In this document: positions 6,887 to 18,400 of the stretch, piece by piece
Numbering within the stretch: the stretch's first letter is position 1
How the letters are laid out: each line of letters opens with the position of its first letter
Assembly (NCBI GenBank): GCA_017610275.1
Contig: JAFCCI010000008.1
Span: 1-36,278, forward strand
Reading direction: 5' to 3'
Origin: Candidatus Woesearchaeota archaeon
Lineage (GTDB): Archaea; Nanobdellota; Nanobdellia; Woesearchaeales; CG1-02-33-12
Length of the DNA: 36,278 nt
Position numbers and translations under genes: made by a program
Notes under the pieces: generated by a model
The model's input: the letters and a program-made list of their open reading frames with translations, nothing else
Database searches by the model: none
Told to the model about the DNA's origin: nothing

Positions 6887-9800
6887 TTAATTTCCTTCCT
6901 CTTCAGGTTCTTCAGCTCTGCAATCTACAGTTATCTGGAAGTCTTTTGTTTTTATTCTCTTTCCGCAGCACTCGCCTTTCTGATCCCCTGTGCTCTTTGA
7001 ATGGAAAAGCTCAAACTGAACATGTGCTTTTTCTTCTCCTTCAATGCATCCTTCTTTCTCATTTTTTTCTTTTAAGACAATAACTGCTGCATCATCTTTT
7101 TTTGGCTCAGAATCAAGCTTAAGTTCAATGTTGTCGTATTTTATTATGCCTTTTTCTTCAGTATAATTATATTCCCTTTCACTAAGAGGCTCATTTTCTT
7201 TTATCTTCCATTCGCCATTCTTAGTTACTGAATAAACTTTATAATAATTATCTGTAGTGAATACTATTGCAAACTGCTTGTATTTTTCTGGACGCTCGAT
7301 AATAGTTAAATCAAGTTTTGGATTATCTCCTAATTTGTAGGTATCAATTGAATCCTCTGAACTGTCGCAGCAGATATTGTTTACACTAACTCTAGGAATT
7401 TCTCCTTCCCAGAGCTCATCCTTTGATAGCCTGATTTCCTCTTCTTTTATTTTTTTGTTTTCACTGTCTGTTATTGTCCATATTAGATATTTTGGTATTT
7501 GGTTGTCTGGTTCTGGACTCTCAACCTCTATCTGCACATCAAAGTTAATTATTTCACCTCTTGAATAAGAATCTTTAAGGCTTCTTCCACCAGATGGCTT
7601 AACACTTACAAATCTTGCTTCTCCATATTTTCCAATTATATAGCTGCATCTGAACTCTCCGCTTACAGAGTCAAGCTTGCAATCATCTGGTGCTCTCTCG
7701 CCAGCTTCTTCTATATTCTGAACTTTTCTTGTTGTCTGCATTTCACCTTTATTGTCTATCCAATCCCACTCAATAACTGCCTTATCATACCTTACAGGGG
7801 AGTCAACTACTTTTTCAAAGAACTCATCGTTAAACATCTCTCCTGCACTCAAGCTTCCTGATGCAATATTATATATTTCTTCCTTACCCCTGTAGAAACA
7901 GTCACATCTTCCTCCTGTGCATGAATTATCATTTGAGCATTTGAGATAAGAATTATAATTTAAATCTGCTCCTGCAATAATGCCAGCACCAATATGATAC
8001 ATATATGTTGTTCTTCCGTAATCAAGAGGATTAGAGCCAAGGAATCTTTTAGTTGTTGGATACAATAAGCCCTGGCTTCCCAATGTTGGCATACCAACCT
8101 CTGTACTTAACATGGTGTCAAGATCAAATTCTCCCCAATCTAATGTAAATGTAAACAAGCATATAGAGTGTATAAGTTTTCTTTCATTGAACATTGTGTT
8201 ATACATTCCTGTCTGTCCATATCTGTTTGATACAGAATCAAAAACATTTTTTCCACCAGTTGCTATTTGCTGTATAACTCCAAATGCTCCTGGCCTAATT
8301 TCTTCATCTGCCCCAAGCACAAGCGATCCTCCGGCGCATGCTATGGCATCATAAATCATATCACAAACATAAGTTGTCAGAACTGCTTTGCATACGCCAG
8401 AACTTCCCTCACCGGTTATCATTATGGTTTCAAAGCACTGCTTCACAGCTTCAAGAATTTGTTTCCACAGGTTAAGATAGCCAGAAACAGCAGGCAAGCA
8501 GACTGCCTGCACAGACCTTATAACATCTGATGTTGGGTCAAGGATGTAATTATCTGTTCCTTCAATACCTCTATTTGATTGAACTATTGAAGGTATTTTC
8601 TTTCCTTCCAACTCTCCACTAGTATAATATCCAGTTTCATTTATGTTTAATTTTGTATCATTAAAACATTTGTAAAAAATATCTTTTTCATTTTCTTTGC
8701 CTGTATATATGCCAAAATCTCCCTGAGTTCCTGATACTACTTCTGATTTATCACCTTTGCAAACACTTCCATCTGGGTAAACCAAATAAACAGTTTGTTT
8801 GTTTCCAGAGCCATCTGTTATAACAGTTACTTCCTGCTCTTTTGCTTTTTCGCAGAATGCAAGGCCTTCTGATATTTTATCAAAGAAGCTTTCTTCTCTT
8901 CCTCCTTCTTTTGCATTTGCCTTTTTCCACTCATCAATCATCCAGAATGCAGAATCCCAGGCACGTTTGTATTCTTCCTTACATTTATCTGATTTTTGAC
9001 CTTCTTTTTCACATAAATTTATCTCTTTCTTTGTTATGCTATCCTTGTATGTTTCAGTGTGATAATCAAGAGAAGGGACTGCAGGGCAGAATATCCTATC
9101 ACAAACATTATTCATCAATTTTTCAGTTTTTCTTAATGATTTTAATGATTGGAGGCAGGCATCACAATCAAACACTTTATCACCTTCATCTTGTTTAAAG
9201 CATGTATCTTCTCCGTCTATTAATGCCTGGACTGCTTCTGATCTCACACTAATACATGAGAATTCTGAAGCAATGGATTGCCCTAAATATGTTAATCCTA
9301 ATACCACACATCCGCCAAAAGCAATTTTACTGCCAAGATCAATTGGTTTTTTTATTGTATCAATAAGATTTATAGTAGAATTTAAAATATTTATTGTTGC
9401 ATTCAGCATTTTCTTTGGAATTTTATCAAGTGGAATCTCCTTGTCAATCATTATCTTAATATCCCAGCATTCTCTTTGCGTGTTTTCAACAATATCCCCA
9501 TTCATATTTTCATATTCATAGTATATATCAAGCCTCACTGGTATTTTTATAAGGCCAAAACTAAGGTTATTAAGCTCTTCTTTTGAATGAGGCCAGGCAT
9601 TAAGGTTTACAATAAAATAGCCTTTTGTATAATCATCATTCCAGTAGCTTGTTGCACCGCCTGCAAATAGTTCCTCCTGATATTTATCCCTTGATGATGA
9701 GCTTAAGCTATAGCTTGTAAGCTGGGGCTCGCTTGTTAAAATAACCTCATTAGGATCACCCCTCCCCTTATATGTAAGGTTAATTGGAAAGCTGAACTGC

Positions 9801-10603
9801 GCTATTCCCTGTATTAAATGCTCAGGTATTACAACATCTGGAGTTATCTTACCTATTTTTATATTCCAGTCAGAGCCATAGCCACAAAGAGTGTATATAA
9901 TAATATCTTCTATAGTTGAATTTCTTCCATAACCATCTGTTGCAGCTATTTTTATTGTATTTGGCCATTGATTTCCTTCCTGCGTTCCAACAGTTATGCT
10001 CTTATCTGTTACACCTATTTTAATACTTTTTTCTAATTTTATATCAATTTCAAAATTACCATCAGAATCAGATTTTCCAGAATATTTATTATTTTCATTA
10101 ACAAAAACATCTATATCTATGTTTGGCTTGTTAACCTGACCTTTGACTGTCTGCTTTGCTGTATATGCAGGGCTTAACTCATATAAATTATGATAAATTA
10201 TTTGAGGCAGCTCTGAGTCGCAGAAAACATCAAACTTATTTATAACTGAATTCCCGCCAGCATCAGTTGAATTAATTTTTATTTTGTTTTCCCCTTGATT
10301 CAGGCTTATGCCTATTGAAAAGGTGTTGTCCTCATTTGAACTTATTGTTCCATAATAATTAGAATTAAGGATAACCTCAATCATAATTGGCTCGTTTGTT
10401 GTTCCTTTAATATTCAATAAAATTTCAGTAACTTTTTCAGGGGGTTTTTCTATGTTTATTGATGGTGGAGTATTATCTACAATAATTCCCTTATCTTCAT
10501 TTTGTTCATCCTGTGCAAAAACCCTTGCAGTATAAACAGGCAGGCCTAATATAAGAAATATGCAGCTGATAGCTATTAATTTTAGTTTTATTTTTTTCAT
10601 CAT
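6887..10603 (-). CDS. Giant secreted Ig-like and cysteine-rich surface protein, copy B
   Basis: About 1238 residues. A Sec signal peptide ends near L-P-V-Y-T-A-R-V-F-A. Two Ig-like or carboxypeptidase-regulatory-like domains follow (about 40-130, with G-E-N-K-I-K-I-N-S-T-D, and 140-245). Next are a beta-rich region, a hydrophobic helix near residue 435, a cysteine-rich domain (about 450-820, including N-V-C-D-R-I-F-C-P-A and A-V-C-L-P-A-V) and a C-terminal beta-rich region with C-C pairs. Its signal peptide and cysteine-rich part resemble the protein at 15444. I start at ATG 10603, four bases after the upstream stop; a TTG at 10615 overlaps that stop. The function is unknown and probably lies at the cell surface. 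Confidence 0.82.
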   Translation of the reverse strand: MMKKIKLKLIAISCIFLILGLPVYTARVFAQDEQNEDKGIIVDNTPPSINIEKPPEKVTEILLNIKGTTNEPIMIEVILNSNYYGTISSNEDNTFSIGISLNQGENKIKINSTDAGGNSVINKFDVFCDSELPQIIYHNLYELSPAYTAKQTVKGQVNKPNIDIDVFVNENNKYSGKSDSDGNFEIDIKLEKSIKIGVTDKSITVGTQEGNQWPNTIKIAATDGYGRNSTIEDIIIYTLCGYGSDWNIKIGKITPDVVIPEHLIQGIAQFSFPINLTYKGRGDPNEVILTSEPQLTSYSLSSSSRDKYQEELFAGGATSYWNDDYTKGYFIVNLNAWPHSKEELNNLSFGLIKIPVRLDIYYEYENMNGDIVENTQRECWDIKIMIDKEIPLDKIPKKMLNATINILNSTINLIDTIKKPIDLGSKIAFGGCVVLGLTYLGQSIASEFSCISVRSEAVQALIDGEDTCFKQDEGDKVFDCDACLQSLKSLRKTEKLMNNVCDRIFCPAVPSLDYHTETYKDSITKKEINLCEKEGQKSDKCKEEYKRAWDSAFWMIDEWKKANAKEGGREESFFDKISEGLAFCEKAKEQEVTVITDGSGNKQTVYLVYPDGSVCKGDKSEVVSGTQGDFGIYTGKENEKDIFYKCFNDTKLNINETGYYTSGELEGKKIPSIVQSNRGIEGTDNYILDPTSDVIRSVQAVCLPAVSGYLNLWKQILEAVKQCFETIMITGEGSSGVCKAVLTTYVCDMIYDAIACAGGSLVLGADEEIRPGAFGVIQQIATGGKNVFDSVSNRYGQTGMYNTMFNERKLIHSICLFTFTLDWGEFDLDTMLSTEVGMPTLGSQGLLYPTTKRFLGSNPLDYGRTTYMYHIGAGIIAGADLNYNSYLKCSNDNSCTGGRCDCFYRGKEEIYNIASGSLSAGEMFNDEFFEKVVDSPVRYDKAVIEWDWIDNKGEMQTTRKVQNIEEAGERAPDDCKLDSVSGEFRCSYIIGKYGEARFVSVKPSGGRSLKDSYSRGEIINFDVQIEVESPEPDNQIPKYLIWTITDSENKKIKEEEIRLSKDELWEGEIPRVSVNNICCDSSEDSIDTYKLGDNPKLDLTIIERPEKYKQFAIVFTTDNYYKVYSVTKNGEWKIKENEPLSEREYNYTEEKGIIKYDNIELKLDSEPKKDDAAVIVLKEKNEKEGCIEGEEKAHVQFELFHSKSTGDQKGECCGKRIKTKDFQITVDCRAEEPEEEGN

Positions 10604-10607
10604 AACA

Positions 10608-12509
10608 TCATTCAAATTTTGGCATTAAACTAATATTATTTGAGTTCTCATTTAAGAACTTTACCATATTCACTTTCTCATCATCTGTTTTAGCAACACC
10701 TCTGTCATAAGCATAAAATATTATCTCATCCTTACCCCTAATCTCATTGTAACTTAATTTCCAGTCTGCTTTAAACCCACCCGTAAGTTCATCGCCATTC
10801 ATAAGGAAAATTTCCAGATAATAACTATTATCATTATCAATAAGCTCTATTTCTTCCATCCCTTCCTCAGCAGGGTATGCTGCAAAGACATCATGGCTTT
10901 TATTTAATGATGTGATGTATATTGCTGCTTTTTCATTTGGCTCCAGACGTTCTTTATGTCTTGTGCTGTCGACTTTCATAACCCTAAAATCAAAGCTTTT
11001 CAATGAATCCATCATAACTAAAACATTCTTTTCCGTAACCTGCTGTTCTGCTCTTAAAAAGCCATCTTTCTCTGCTATTATAATCCCATTAACACATGCT
11101 GACGGCAGTTTGGTTTTTAATCTGAACCTGTTTGCCTCTGACTTTATAAAGCCTAAATTACATTGATACTTTATACAGTTAAATGAAATGCTTACATTAT
11201 TCAAGTCTTGATTTGTTCTTGAATCTTTTGCACTGATAATATAATCTTCTTCTGTTAATTCATTGCAGAACCCTGTATTCTGATAGCTGGTAAGTTTTGT
11301 TATTCCAAAGTCAGACCTGTCACCCTGGTTATGGTTAATTAAAACCGGAAATGCAAACCTGAAAACATATCCTTTGTTGTTAAATGACTTTTCATCCCTT
11401 ATTGCTATCTCAACAGGATAAATAATATCATATGTAAAATGGTACATATTTATGCAGAACATGCTGAGGTATTTTGGAGCTCCTTCAACCATATTAGACT
11501 TCATAAGATCTCCATCGCTTGGCCTTGCATATAACTCAAGACCCCAATTTTTCATATATCTTACTCCTGCTTTCAAATCATCAAAGTTTTCACTGACAGG
11601 TGCCCAGAAAAAGTGATTATATTCATAAATGTCCCCTGGTATGTCTTTTGGAATGGGGTCTTTGGTAATATCTAGTTTTTGGAATTTCCCGTATATCACT
11701 GGATCATATAAAAATGGAATATAATCTGTTTTGTCAATCCTTATCTTTGGAAGGTTATAGTATAATAATTCCTTGACAGACTGCTCAACATCTGCTTTAC
11801 TCCACTCAATCCCTTTGCATGAGAAAACCAAGTCTGTGAATGGGACTTCAGAATCAAGAGCCATTAGGTCAATAGTTGTTTTTTCAAAAAACATATCCTT
11901 ATTTTCTGCTTTCATTATCTCTTTTGCAAGCCTGTAGATTCTCTTAAGCCTTACTGGAACAGATGCTGTATATTCTGATAAGGTGGTTATTTTATCACCT
12001 TTTTTATCCTTAATAACTAATTGATAATCTGCTGTTATAATAACCTCTTCTTCTGCTATAACTGTCTTTGTTTTGATTTCTCCCTTTTCTTCTATAATAA
12101 ATTGATTGAAGTCAGAAAAATTTCTTAGGCAGGATTTAAGATTTTTTGAAACATAATCAGATATTTGGGATTGTATATCACTTAGTTTTGGTGAGGTATC
12201 TATTCCGTTAAGATACCAGTATGGCAGCTTGATTGGTCCTCCAACACTAATATAAGCCCCAGGATTCATGGCTATTTCTTCTGGTATTTCAACATACCCA
12301 GACTGCATTCCAAGCTTTATAACAGCTTTTTCGCCAATATCCTGCATACAGCTTTCAACATATCTTTTAACAGGAGCAACTTCCTGCGGAATAACAACAT
12401 CTGGAGTGAAAATAGTTGTTTTTACCCTTAGATAAAAAAAAAGCAAAAATCCTAGAATAACAAGAATTCCAACTATTACAAATACTGTTATCTGGCCTCT
12501 TTTTTTCAT
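10608..12509 (-). CDS. Large protein with class III (prepilin-type) signal, copy B
   Basis: 633 residues. The N-terminus K-K-R-G-Q-I-T-V-F-V-I-V-G-I is an archaeal class III signal peptide: prepilin peptidase would cut after the glycine and leave a hydrophobic helix starting with Gln. The remaining 600 residues are extracellular. It is a paralogue of the protein at 18479: shared blocks include Y-H-F-T-Y-D-I-I-Y-P-V, N-K-G-Y-V-F-R-F-A-F and T-N-Q-D-L-N-N-V followed by a C-x4-C pair. Pilins are normally 100-200 residues, so this is a very large pilin-like protein. It is the first gene of copy B, with its own TATA box. It could cap or decorate a pilus, or be an anchored surface protein. Confidence 0.82.
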   Translation of the reverse strand: MKKRGQITVFVIVGILVILGFLLFFYLRVKTTIFTPDVVIPQEVAPVKRYVESCMQDIGEKAVIKLGMQSGYVEIPEEIAMNPGAYISVGGPIKLPYWYLNGIDTSPKLSDIQSQISDYVSKNLKSCLRNFSDFNQFIIEEKGEIKTKTVIAEEEVIITADYQLVIKDKKGDKITTLSEYTASVPVRLKRIYRLAKEIMKAENKDMFFEKTTIDLMALDSEVPFTDLVFSCKGIEWSKADVEQSVKELLYYNLPKIRIDKTDYIPFLYDPVIYGKFQKLDITKDPIPKDIPGDIYEYNHFFWAPVSENFDDLKAGVRYMKNWGLELYARPSDGDLMKSNMVEGAPKYLSMFCINMYHFTYDIIYPVEIAIRDEKSFNNKGYVFRFAFPVLINHNQGDRSDFGITKLTSYQNTGFCNELTEEDYIISAKDSRTNQDLNNVSISFNCIKYQCNLGFIKSEANRFRLKTKLPSACVNGIIIAEKDGFLRAEQQVTEKNVLVMMDSLKSFDFRVMKVDSTRHKERLEPNEKAAIYITSLNKSHDVFAAYPAEEGMEEIELIDNDNSYYLEIFLMNGDELTGGFKADWKLSYNEIRGKDEIIFYAYDRGVAKTDDEKVNMVKFLNENSNNISLMPKFE

Positions 12510-12549
12510 AATCCCTCTAAGAATACTCTATAATAAGGTATATTTAAAT
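12510..12549 (-). promoter_or_regulatory. Promoter between the two module copies
   Basis: On the minus strand a TATA box ATTTAAATATA (12539-12549) lies about 35 bases before the ATG at 12509, and AGAGGG sits three bases before that ATG. Copy B can therefore be transcribed independently of copy A. Confidence 0.6.
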
Positions 12550-12564
12550 CTTGCGGTGAGTTCT

Positions 12565-13377
12565 CTATGATTTTGCTATAACAGCTGCAATATAAAACCT
12601 TATCCATGCTGAGTAAAAAATCAGGAAAATCAATAAAAATAATGAGGTAATCCACTCTGGAAAAATGTTAAGAGGAATTGTAATTACAGACAGCAAAACA
12701 AGGACAAGGCTCATTATCAAGCAAGGAATGTATAATAAATGAATTTTTTTAACTGCAATGTTGAATGTATTTTTAAAAGAATATAATATTTTTTTCTTGT
12801 TTGTAAAATAAAAATATAGAATTGATATGAAATTAATTAGGTAAAGTAGGATTGGCAGGAAGACAAAAGTAAATAAAATCAATAATATAAGCATAACAAG
12901 GCTTTTGTTAAGTCCAGTAATTGAAAAAAATAAGAATATTGAATTAAAGAACCTAAGAAAGATTACTGCTATGAAAAACAGGATTATTGATATTGGAATA
13001 CAAGCCAGGTTTAACAACAGAAACTTCTTGAAATAATCTAAATCAAATTTCTTTTTAAGTATAGTAGTCCATATAAAACCCTGAAAAAAAGACCAGGTAA
13101 AAAATAAAAATATAATTAGAAGTATTAAGCATACTATTACCCCATAATAAAAGCTTTTGAGTGCAGCAAGATCATTTACAGCATTTTCAGTAAGGGTTGT
13201 TAAGTCTAACCCGCTTATTTTGGAAGCAGAGCTGTTTAACCACATACCACACAAAAAGAGTGCAATATATGAAACCAAAATAAAAAGAGAATCAAAAATT
13301 ATTACTGAAAAAAATCTCTTTTTGTCAAGCTTAAAGCTTTTTTTAAACAGGCTTATCTGGTTATTTAAGTATGCCAT
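12565..13377 (-). CDS. Multi-pass membrane protein, copy A of the surface module
   Basis: 270 residues, about six membrane segments (near residues 23-45, 85-108, 128-150, 160-185, 190-205, 220-245). It starts at ATG 13377, one base after the stop of the 690-residue gene; a frame extending further upstream overlaps that gene and gives no membrane or signal sequence. It is a paralogue of the protein at 6048 in length, segment spacing, the F-F-Q-G motif after the second segment and the K-K-K-I-L-Y-S-F-K-N-T-F-N-I-A-V-K-K cytosolic loop. No named family recognised. The fixed place at the end of each copy argues for a shared job with the secreted proteins. Confidence 0.8.
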   Translation of the reverse strand: MAYLNNQISLFKKSFKLDKKRFFSVIIFDSLFILVSYIALFLCGMWLNSSASKISGLDLTTLTENAVNDLAALKSFYYGVIVCLILLIIFLFFTWSFFQGFIWTTILKKKFDLDYFKKFLLLNLACIPISIILFFIAVIFLRFFNSIFLFFSITGLNKSLVMLILLILFTFVFLPILLYLINFISILYFYFTNKKKILYSFKNTFNIAVKKIHLLYIPCLIMSLVLVLLSVITIPLNIFPEWITSLFLLIFLIFYSAWIRFYIAAVIAKS

Positions 13378-13378
13378 T

Positions 13379-15451
13379 TTACCATCCCTGCTGGCCAGTT
13401 GATGTGCTGGAAACAGTTGTTGAGCTGGCTGGCTCAGAAATCTCACCTGGGCTTATATATGCCTCAACTATATTATTACATAGCTTATCATCCTTGAGCG
13501 AATTCCTGAATTCTGCATTTAAGTTTTCTGTATCGTAGAATTTGAGGCAAACCTTTTCATAAATTTCATCTTTGTATCTTACTATTGCATTCTCACCTGT
13601 TCCGCTGTAGCTTTCTCCAGGCTTGAGTTCTATTTTATCTGCTTTTCCGTCATTGTCAAGGTCAGCTTTGTTTCCATCTATCAACAGTTCAAATTCTATT
13701 TCCTCATCTTCATCTATCTGAGGATTGACTGCAAATGTTATCTTGTAAAAGTATATTGTTTGGTTGTTTGTTGTTATTTGCTTGCTTCTTTCTCCTTCAA
13801 CATGGGCTGCAAATCCCATCATATTGTTTACGTTTACAACAGCAACATTATTTGGGATATTGTCAATATGCTTGTGGCATATGCTCTCCTCCCATTTGCC
13901 GCTTATTATTCTTCCGATAACAGTCTGTGAGAAGAATTCATCGCTCTTTTTTCTCCATCCCATCATGAAGTCCCAGTCCAGCCAGCTATTCAATAGGTTT
14001 GAGAGTGCTATTCCTCTTCTGGCTGCCCTAACAGAATTATAAAATACATCTGCAAATGTCTGCGATGCATGCTCAATTATCTTCTTTTGCTCATAAGTTA
14101 AATCTTCTCCAGCTTTATTACCCAAAATCTTTAATATTTTTAATTCTTCATCAGTTAATCCTTCTTTTCCTTCTTCCTTGTATTTCTCAACCAGTTCATT
14201 CAACAAATTTTTTTCGTATTCTAACCGCAATTTGATTTTTTCCATTTCTTCTTGCTTTATCATAAAATCATCCTTGTATGATTCATATACCTCATTTATT
14301 ATAGGCTTTTTATTATCACTATCATAAAGAATTATCCTAATTTTGCCCTCACCTAAATCCTGAGTGTATAATTTCCAATCTATACCCCCATCTTCATTAA
14401 TTCCTATATCTACGGTGTACCAACCACCTTCGTTACTAACTGTAAAGGATATAGTTGTTTCATCTTCATCTTTTGTAATTGAAATATCCTTTCCATCAAC
14501 ACCAAGAACGTTTGTTATGTAATTATAAGATTCTTCACTTATTATTATTGGGTTTCCGTCATTGTCTTTTAAAGTTATAGTTTTCTCATCTTTGTTTTCA
14601 TCTATTACTTCAATTTTTGGTTGCACTCCACTTTCTTCATCTTCATCAGCAGTTCCTTTTTCTTCAATTGTTTCATCTCCTTCATCTTTTTTATTAATAA
14701 TTTTCTCTATATTTTTGTTAATGTTGTCTATTCTTTTCTGTTTTTCTTCTTCTGATAAGTAATGATCATCAATTGAATTAATATCCATTTCAATTTCTGC
14801 GGTTATACCAGCACCTGCACCACCATCTCCTTCTGCTGTGAATTCTCCATCACTAGTAACAGAACTTCCAAATTCTTGTTTTACACCCTCTGTTATATCT
14901 TTACCTGTTGATATTACTTCTACTTTTTTAATGAAATCATCATGATAATATTCTGTATAAACATCATTTGTGTAATCCCACTTTTTCTTTATATCACCAT
15001 TTTCATAATATTCAATACTATACCTTTCTTCTATCTCTCTTTTTGTTTGAGGAATAAAACCCCCTAACTCATATTTAGATACCTTTACAACCTGACCAGT
15101 TTCTATCATTTTTTCTTTATTTTCATTAAAGCTAAGTAAATATTCATATTCTTTATCAAGAGCATCATAAGTATTATAACGTAAAGAATAAGTATGACCA
15201 CCAGGAATTAATTCAACATCTTCTTTAACATTTATTTCTTTTGGATTCTTAATGATAATTAAATCATCTTTTAGAAGTTCATAGACTGTATTATCAAACT
15301 CTAATTCATAACCATTTGGATAAGTGATGGTATAATAATTATCGAAAGAACCTTCATTTTCGGTTATAACTGGTTCTTCAGGTACAACAGCAATGACAGA
15401 AACGACTAACGTAAATAAAACCAATAAAATCATGATTTTTGTTTTATTCAT
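13379..15451 (-). CDS. Secreted acidic protein, extra gene of copy A
   Basis: About 690 residues. A signal peptide (I-M-I-L-L-V-L-F-T-L-V-V-S-V) is followed by a mostly acidic beta-rich region, a charged coiled-coil stretch in the middle (about residues 395-465), a tryptophan-rich segment (L-D-W-D-F-M-M-G-W-R-K-K) and D-L-D-N-D-G-K-A-D-K-I-E-L, which looks like a calcium-binding loop. The tail is Ser/Thr-rich. I start at ATG 15451, which overlaps the upstream stop by eight bases and has GTGA just before it. ATG 15463 is an alternative, and the frame is open further upstream. No counterpart lies in copy B as a separate gene. Function unknown. Confidence 0.75.
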   Translation of the reverse strand: MNKTKIMILLVLFTLVVSVIAVVPEEPVITENEGSFDNYYTITYPNGYELEFDNTVYELLKDDLIIIKNPKEINVKEDVELIPGGHTYSLRYNTYDALDKEYEYLLSFNENKEKMIETGQVVKVSKYELGGFIPQTKREIEERYSIEYYENGDIKKKWDYTNDVYTEYYHDDFIKKVEVISTGKDITEGVKQEFGSSVTSDGEFTAEGDGGAGAGITAEIEMDINSIDDHYLSEEEKQKRIDNINKNIEKIINKKDEGDETIEEKGTADEDEESGVQPKIEVIDENKDEKTITLKDNDGNPIIISEESYNYITNVLGVDGKDISITKDEDETTISFTVSNEGGWYTVDIGINEDGGIDWKLYTQDLGEGKIRIILYDSDNKKPIINEVYESYKDDFMIKQEEMEKIKLRLEYEKNLLNELVEKYKEEGKEGLTDEELKILKILGNKAGEDLTYEQKKIIEHASQTFADVFYNSVRAARRGIALSNLLNSWLDWDFMMGWRKKSDEFFSQTVIGRIISGKWEESICHKHIDNIPNNVAVVNVNNMMGFAAHVEGERSKQITTNNQTIYFYKITFAVNPQIDEDEEIEFELLIDGNKADLDNDGKADKIELKPGESYSGTGENAIVRYKDEIYEKVCLKFYDTENLNAEFRNSLKDDKLCNNIVEAYISPGEISEPASSTTVSSTSTGQQGW

Positions 15452-18400
15452 TTTCACTTTCATCTTCTCCTTGGTTCTCGTCTTGAGTTGATTCATCTGT
15501 GTCTTCATCATCATTTGTATCTTCTTCTGTTGTTTCAGGCATTGGCTTTAGGGCTTCTTCGCAGACATCACCACTAAGACTCCAACTATCTGCATCAACA
15601 AATCCTACTATGTCTTCAGCAATAGATGCTAATGTCGGGACTAAATGACCAAGAATGCATCCTGCATGCAGTGCACCAGCTGGCTGCATATCACAGTAAA
15701 AGTTTATTCCTGCAAATATCATCCCAATTGGATCAGCAAATATTGTTTCAACATGCTCTGTCAGTCCCTTGAAAAATCCTGCAAATGGAATTATTTGGAA
15801 TATTTCTCCGTAAATGAACATGCATTCAAGATAAGCCTTCTGCTCTTCGCATACACTAAGCGAGATACCTTCAACAGCTGCGTTTTTAAGGCATAATATA
15901 TAATAACATTCAATCTGTCTTCTTTTTTGCAGGTTATGAACTATTCCAGGAAGGCATCCGGTCGCAAGGCTTAAAACCAAGCTATCCTTTGGATTCTGAG
16001 GCCAGAATTCTGCAACAAAACCACTATCACCCAAGGGCTTGCTTTGCTTTCCTATGATATTATTATACCAATCTCCCCACAATCCTTTTTCACATGAGAT
16101 ATATTTGCAAAGATTATATTGGCTATCCATAAATTTTTGATGCATATCATCGCTTTTTTTAACAAAGTCACTAATAGTCTCTGCAAAACCCCATCCAAAT
16201 ATAGTAGCCATACCTTCAATGTCTGCAAGGGCTTTGTTTACCTCTCCCCATGTTCCAAGAAGGCCACAAATCTTTTCAGCAATGCTTATCCACTTTTCAA
16301 GCTGCCCTATCCATTCCTGCTCTACAAGCCAGCTGTCCTGTGCATTCTCTATCTTGTCCTTAACACTTTGGCTTAGTTCTCCAAGTGGCATATTGTAGAA
16401 GTCTATTGTCACGTCAACAGGTTCTTCTTCTGTATTTTGTATTATTATATCCCCAACCCTTGATATAATTAATAAACTGCAGTTAAATGATAATGATACA
16501 TTTGGCATGCTTTCTTGTTTTAATGTTAAAACCATATAAGGATCATTAAATTTTTCATTTATTAGTTTATAATCATTAATATAATCCATATCTCCGCTGC
16601 ACTGCAAATCAAGAGCAAGAATAATTGGATTATCATAAACATCTATTGGTTTTAATTTAATGTGATAATATGTTTGGTGATTTATTAACTCAGTTGTCTG
16701 CCTGTCAATTGCCAGAGGCATTTTTTCAATATTACTAATTTCCCAGTAATTAGGATTTTCCTCAACACTTATTCCTAAAATTTTTATATTAAGATTTTTC
16801 TTAGCTTCATTGCCAACCAGGTCTGTAAATTTAAACTTTAAAATATTATTTATTGATTTTGGGGCAATTTCGCTTGTTGTCCATTCACAAATCCATTTTG
16901 TTCCATTTTGCGTGCACGTAGCTTTTTCATCCTTGCCTAAACCCAATGATAATAAATCAGCACTTGCTGTTACAGGTGTTTTGTCCGTAAGAACAGCTTT
17001 AATATGTAATATATCTCCTGATACTATTTCATCCTGAACATATGTTCTATTGTTCAAATTTGTAATCTCTATCTCACCCACCAAAATCGGGTTCTTGCTA
17101 TCAACAGCAAATGTTTCTGAAAGTACACTCTTATCAAGGTCAACATCATTTCCAGCATCATCTTCTGAATTAGGAAGAATAAAAACCCTTATAGATGATC
17201 CCTGTGCTTCATTAAAGATTAAATTATTCCAGAAGCAGTTCCAAACTTCACCACTTTTAGTGCAACTATTTGCCCTTATTTCTTTCCCACTTACTTTCAT
17301 CCAAAATTTTTTTAGGTTTAAACCAGATTCTTTTTCCTGAATTTCAGCAATAATATCACTTCCTTTTTTAATATATTTTATACCATCATATTCTACTTCC
17401 CCTGAACTTTTGATAGATTTAACTATTGGAGAAATAGTATCAACCTTAAAATCATAACTTACACTTTCTTCTGCAGTATTTCCAACAGCATCTGTTGCCT
17501 CAATCTTAATATTAATTTTGCCTGATTTATTAATTTTTATTAGTATATTAGACCATGTACATAATGAAACCCCCCCTTTGTTAACACAACTAGCTATCTT
17601 TCTTTTGTAGCTTGGTTCATCTTTATTTAGCTCTGATAAATCAGCCATAACATTATCTAAGGAATCATCTTCGACCTCTATGCTTATAATTGATTTTAAT
17701 GGCTTACTAAAGATATAATTTATATCATTACCATAAGAATCAATTATTTTGAATGAATTCTTATCAATATTTGGTTTAGTTTCATCAACAGTAAGTTTTT
17801 CACACCTAAATTCTGAAACCTGGTTTAGTTTATCATAAGCAGCTATACAAACATTAGCAGAGCCTGTTTCAGAAACAAATTCAGATGTTTTAAAGTCAAA
17901 CTCTCTTGAATCAATGGAGGAATCATTAATCTCTATTTCTTTAACAATAGTTGCTATATTATTCTTGCAGATGATTATCCTGCTTAACCCTAGACCATAG
18001 GTTGTATCATAAGCATAATCCTTTACACTATATTTTACAGTTAAATCCCCTTTTTTTGTTATCTTTGGGTTTATACTAAAGGATTCAATAGTTGGTGCCT
18101 TGCCATCAACAACAAACGTACTTGCATAAATATCAATAGTGTTACCAGAATCATTCTTTAATCTTATTATAAAGGAGTGTCTCTTTGGCTCTAATATGTT
18201 TTTACTGATTCCCAGGAAACATTGGGAGTAATTATCTTCAGACAATCTGCACGTATTAAATGCAATATCATTGAAAAAAATTTGCTCTGGAGTTACGCTT
18301 TCATTCCCAGAAATAGCAACATCTGCTTGGACATAAGTTAAATCACTTTCTTTTCTGTAACCTTCTACCTCATCATTGCCAAAGATTCCAACATTATTTA

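Noticed and set aside
6859-10530. Several plus-strand frames of 60-120 codons opposite the giant surface gene
   Set aside because: Each lies wholly within the well-supported minus-strand gene and shows no promoter, ribosome site or family features.
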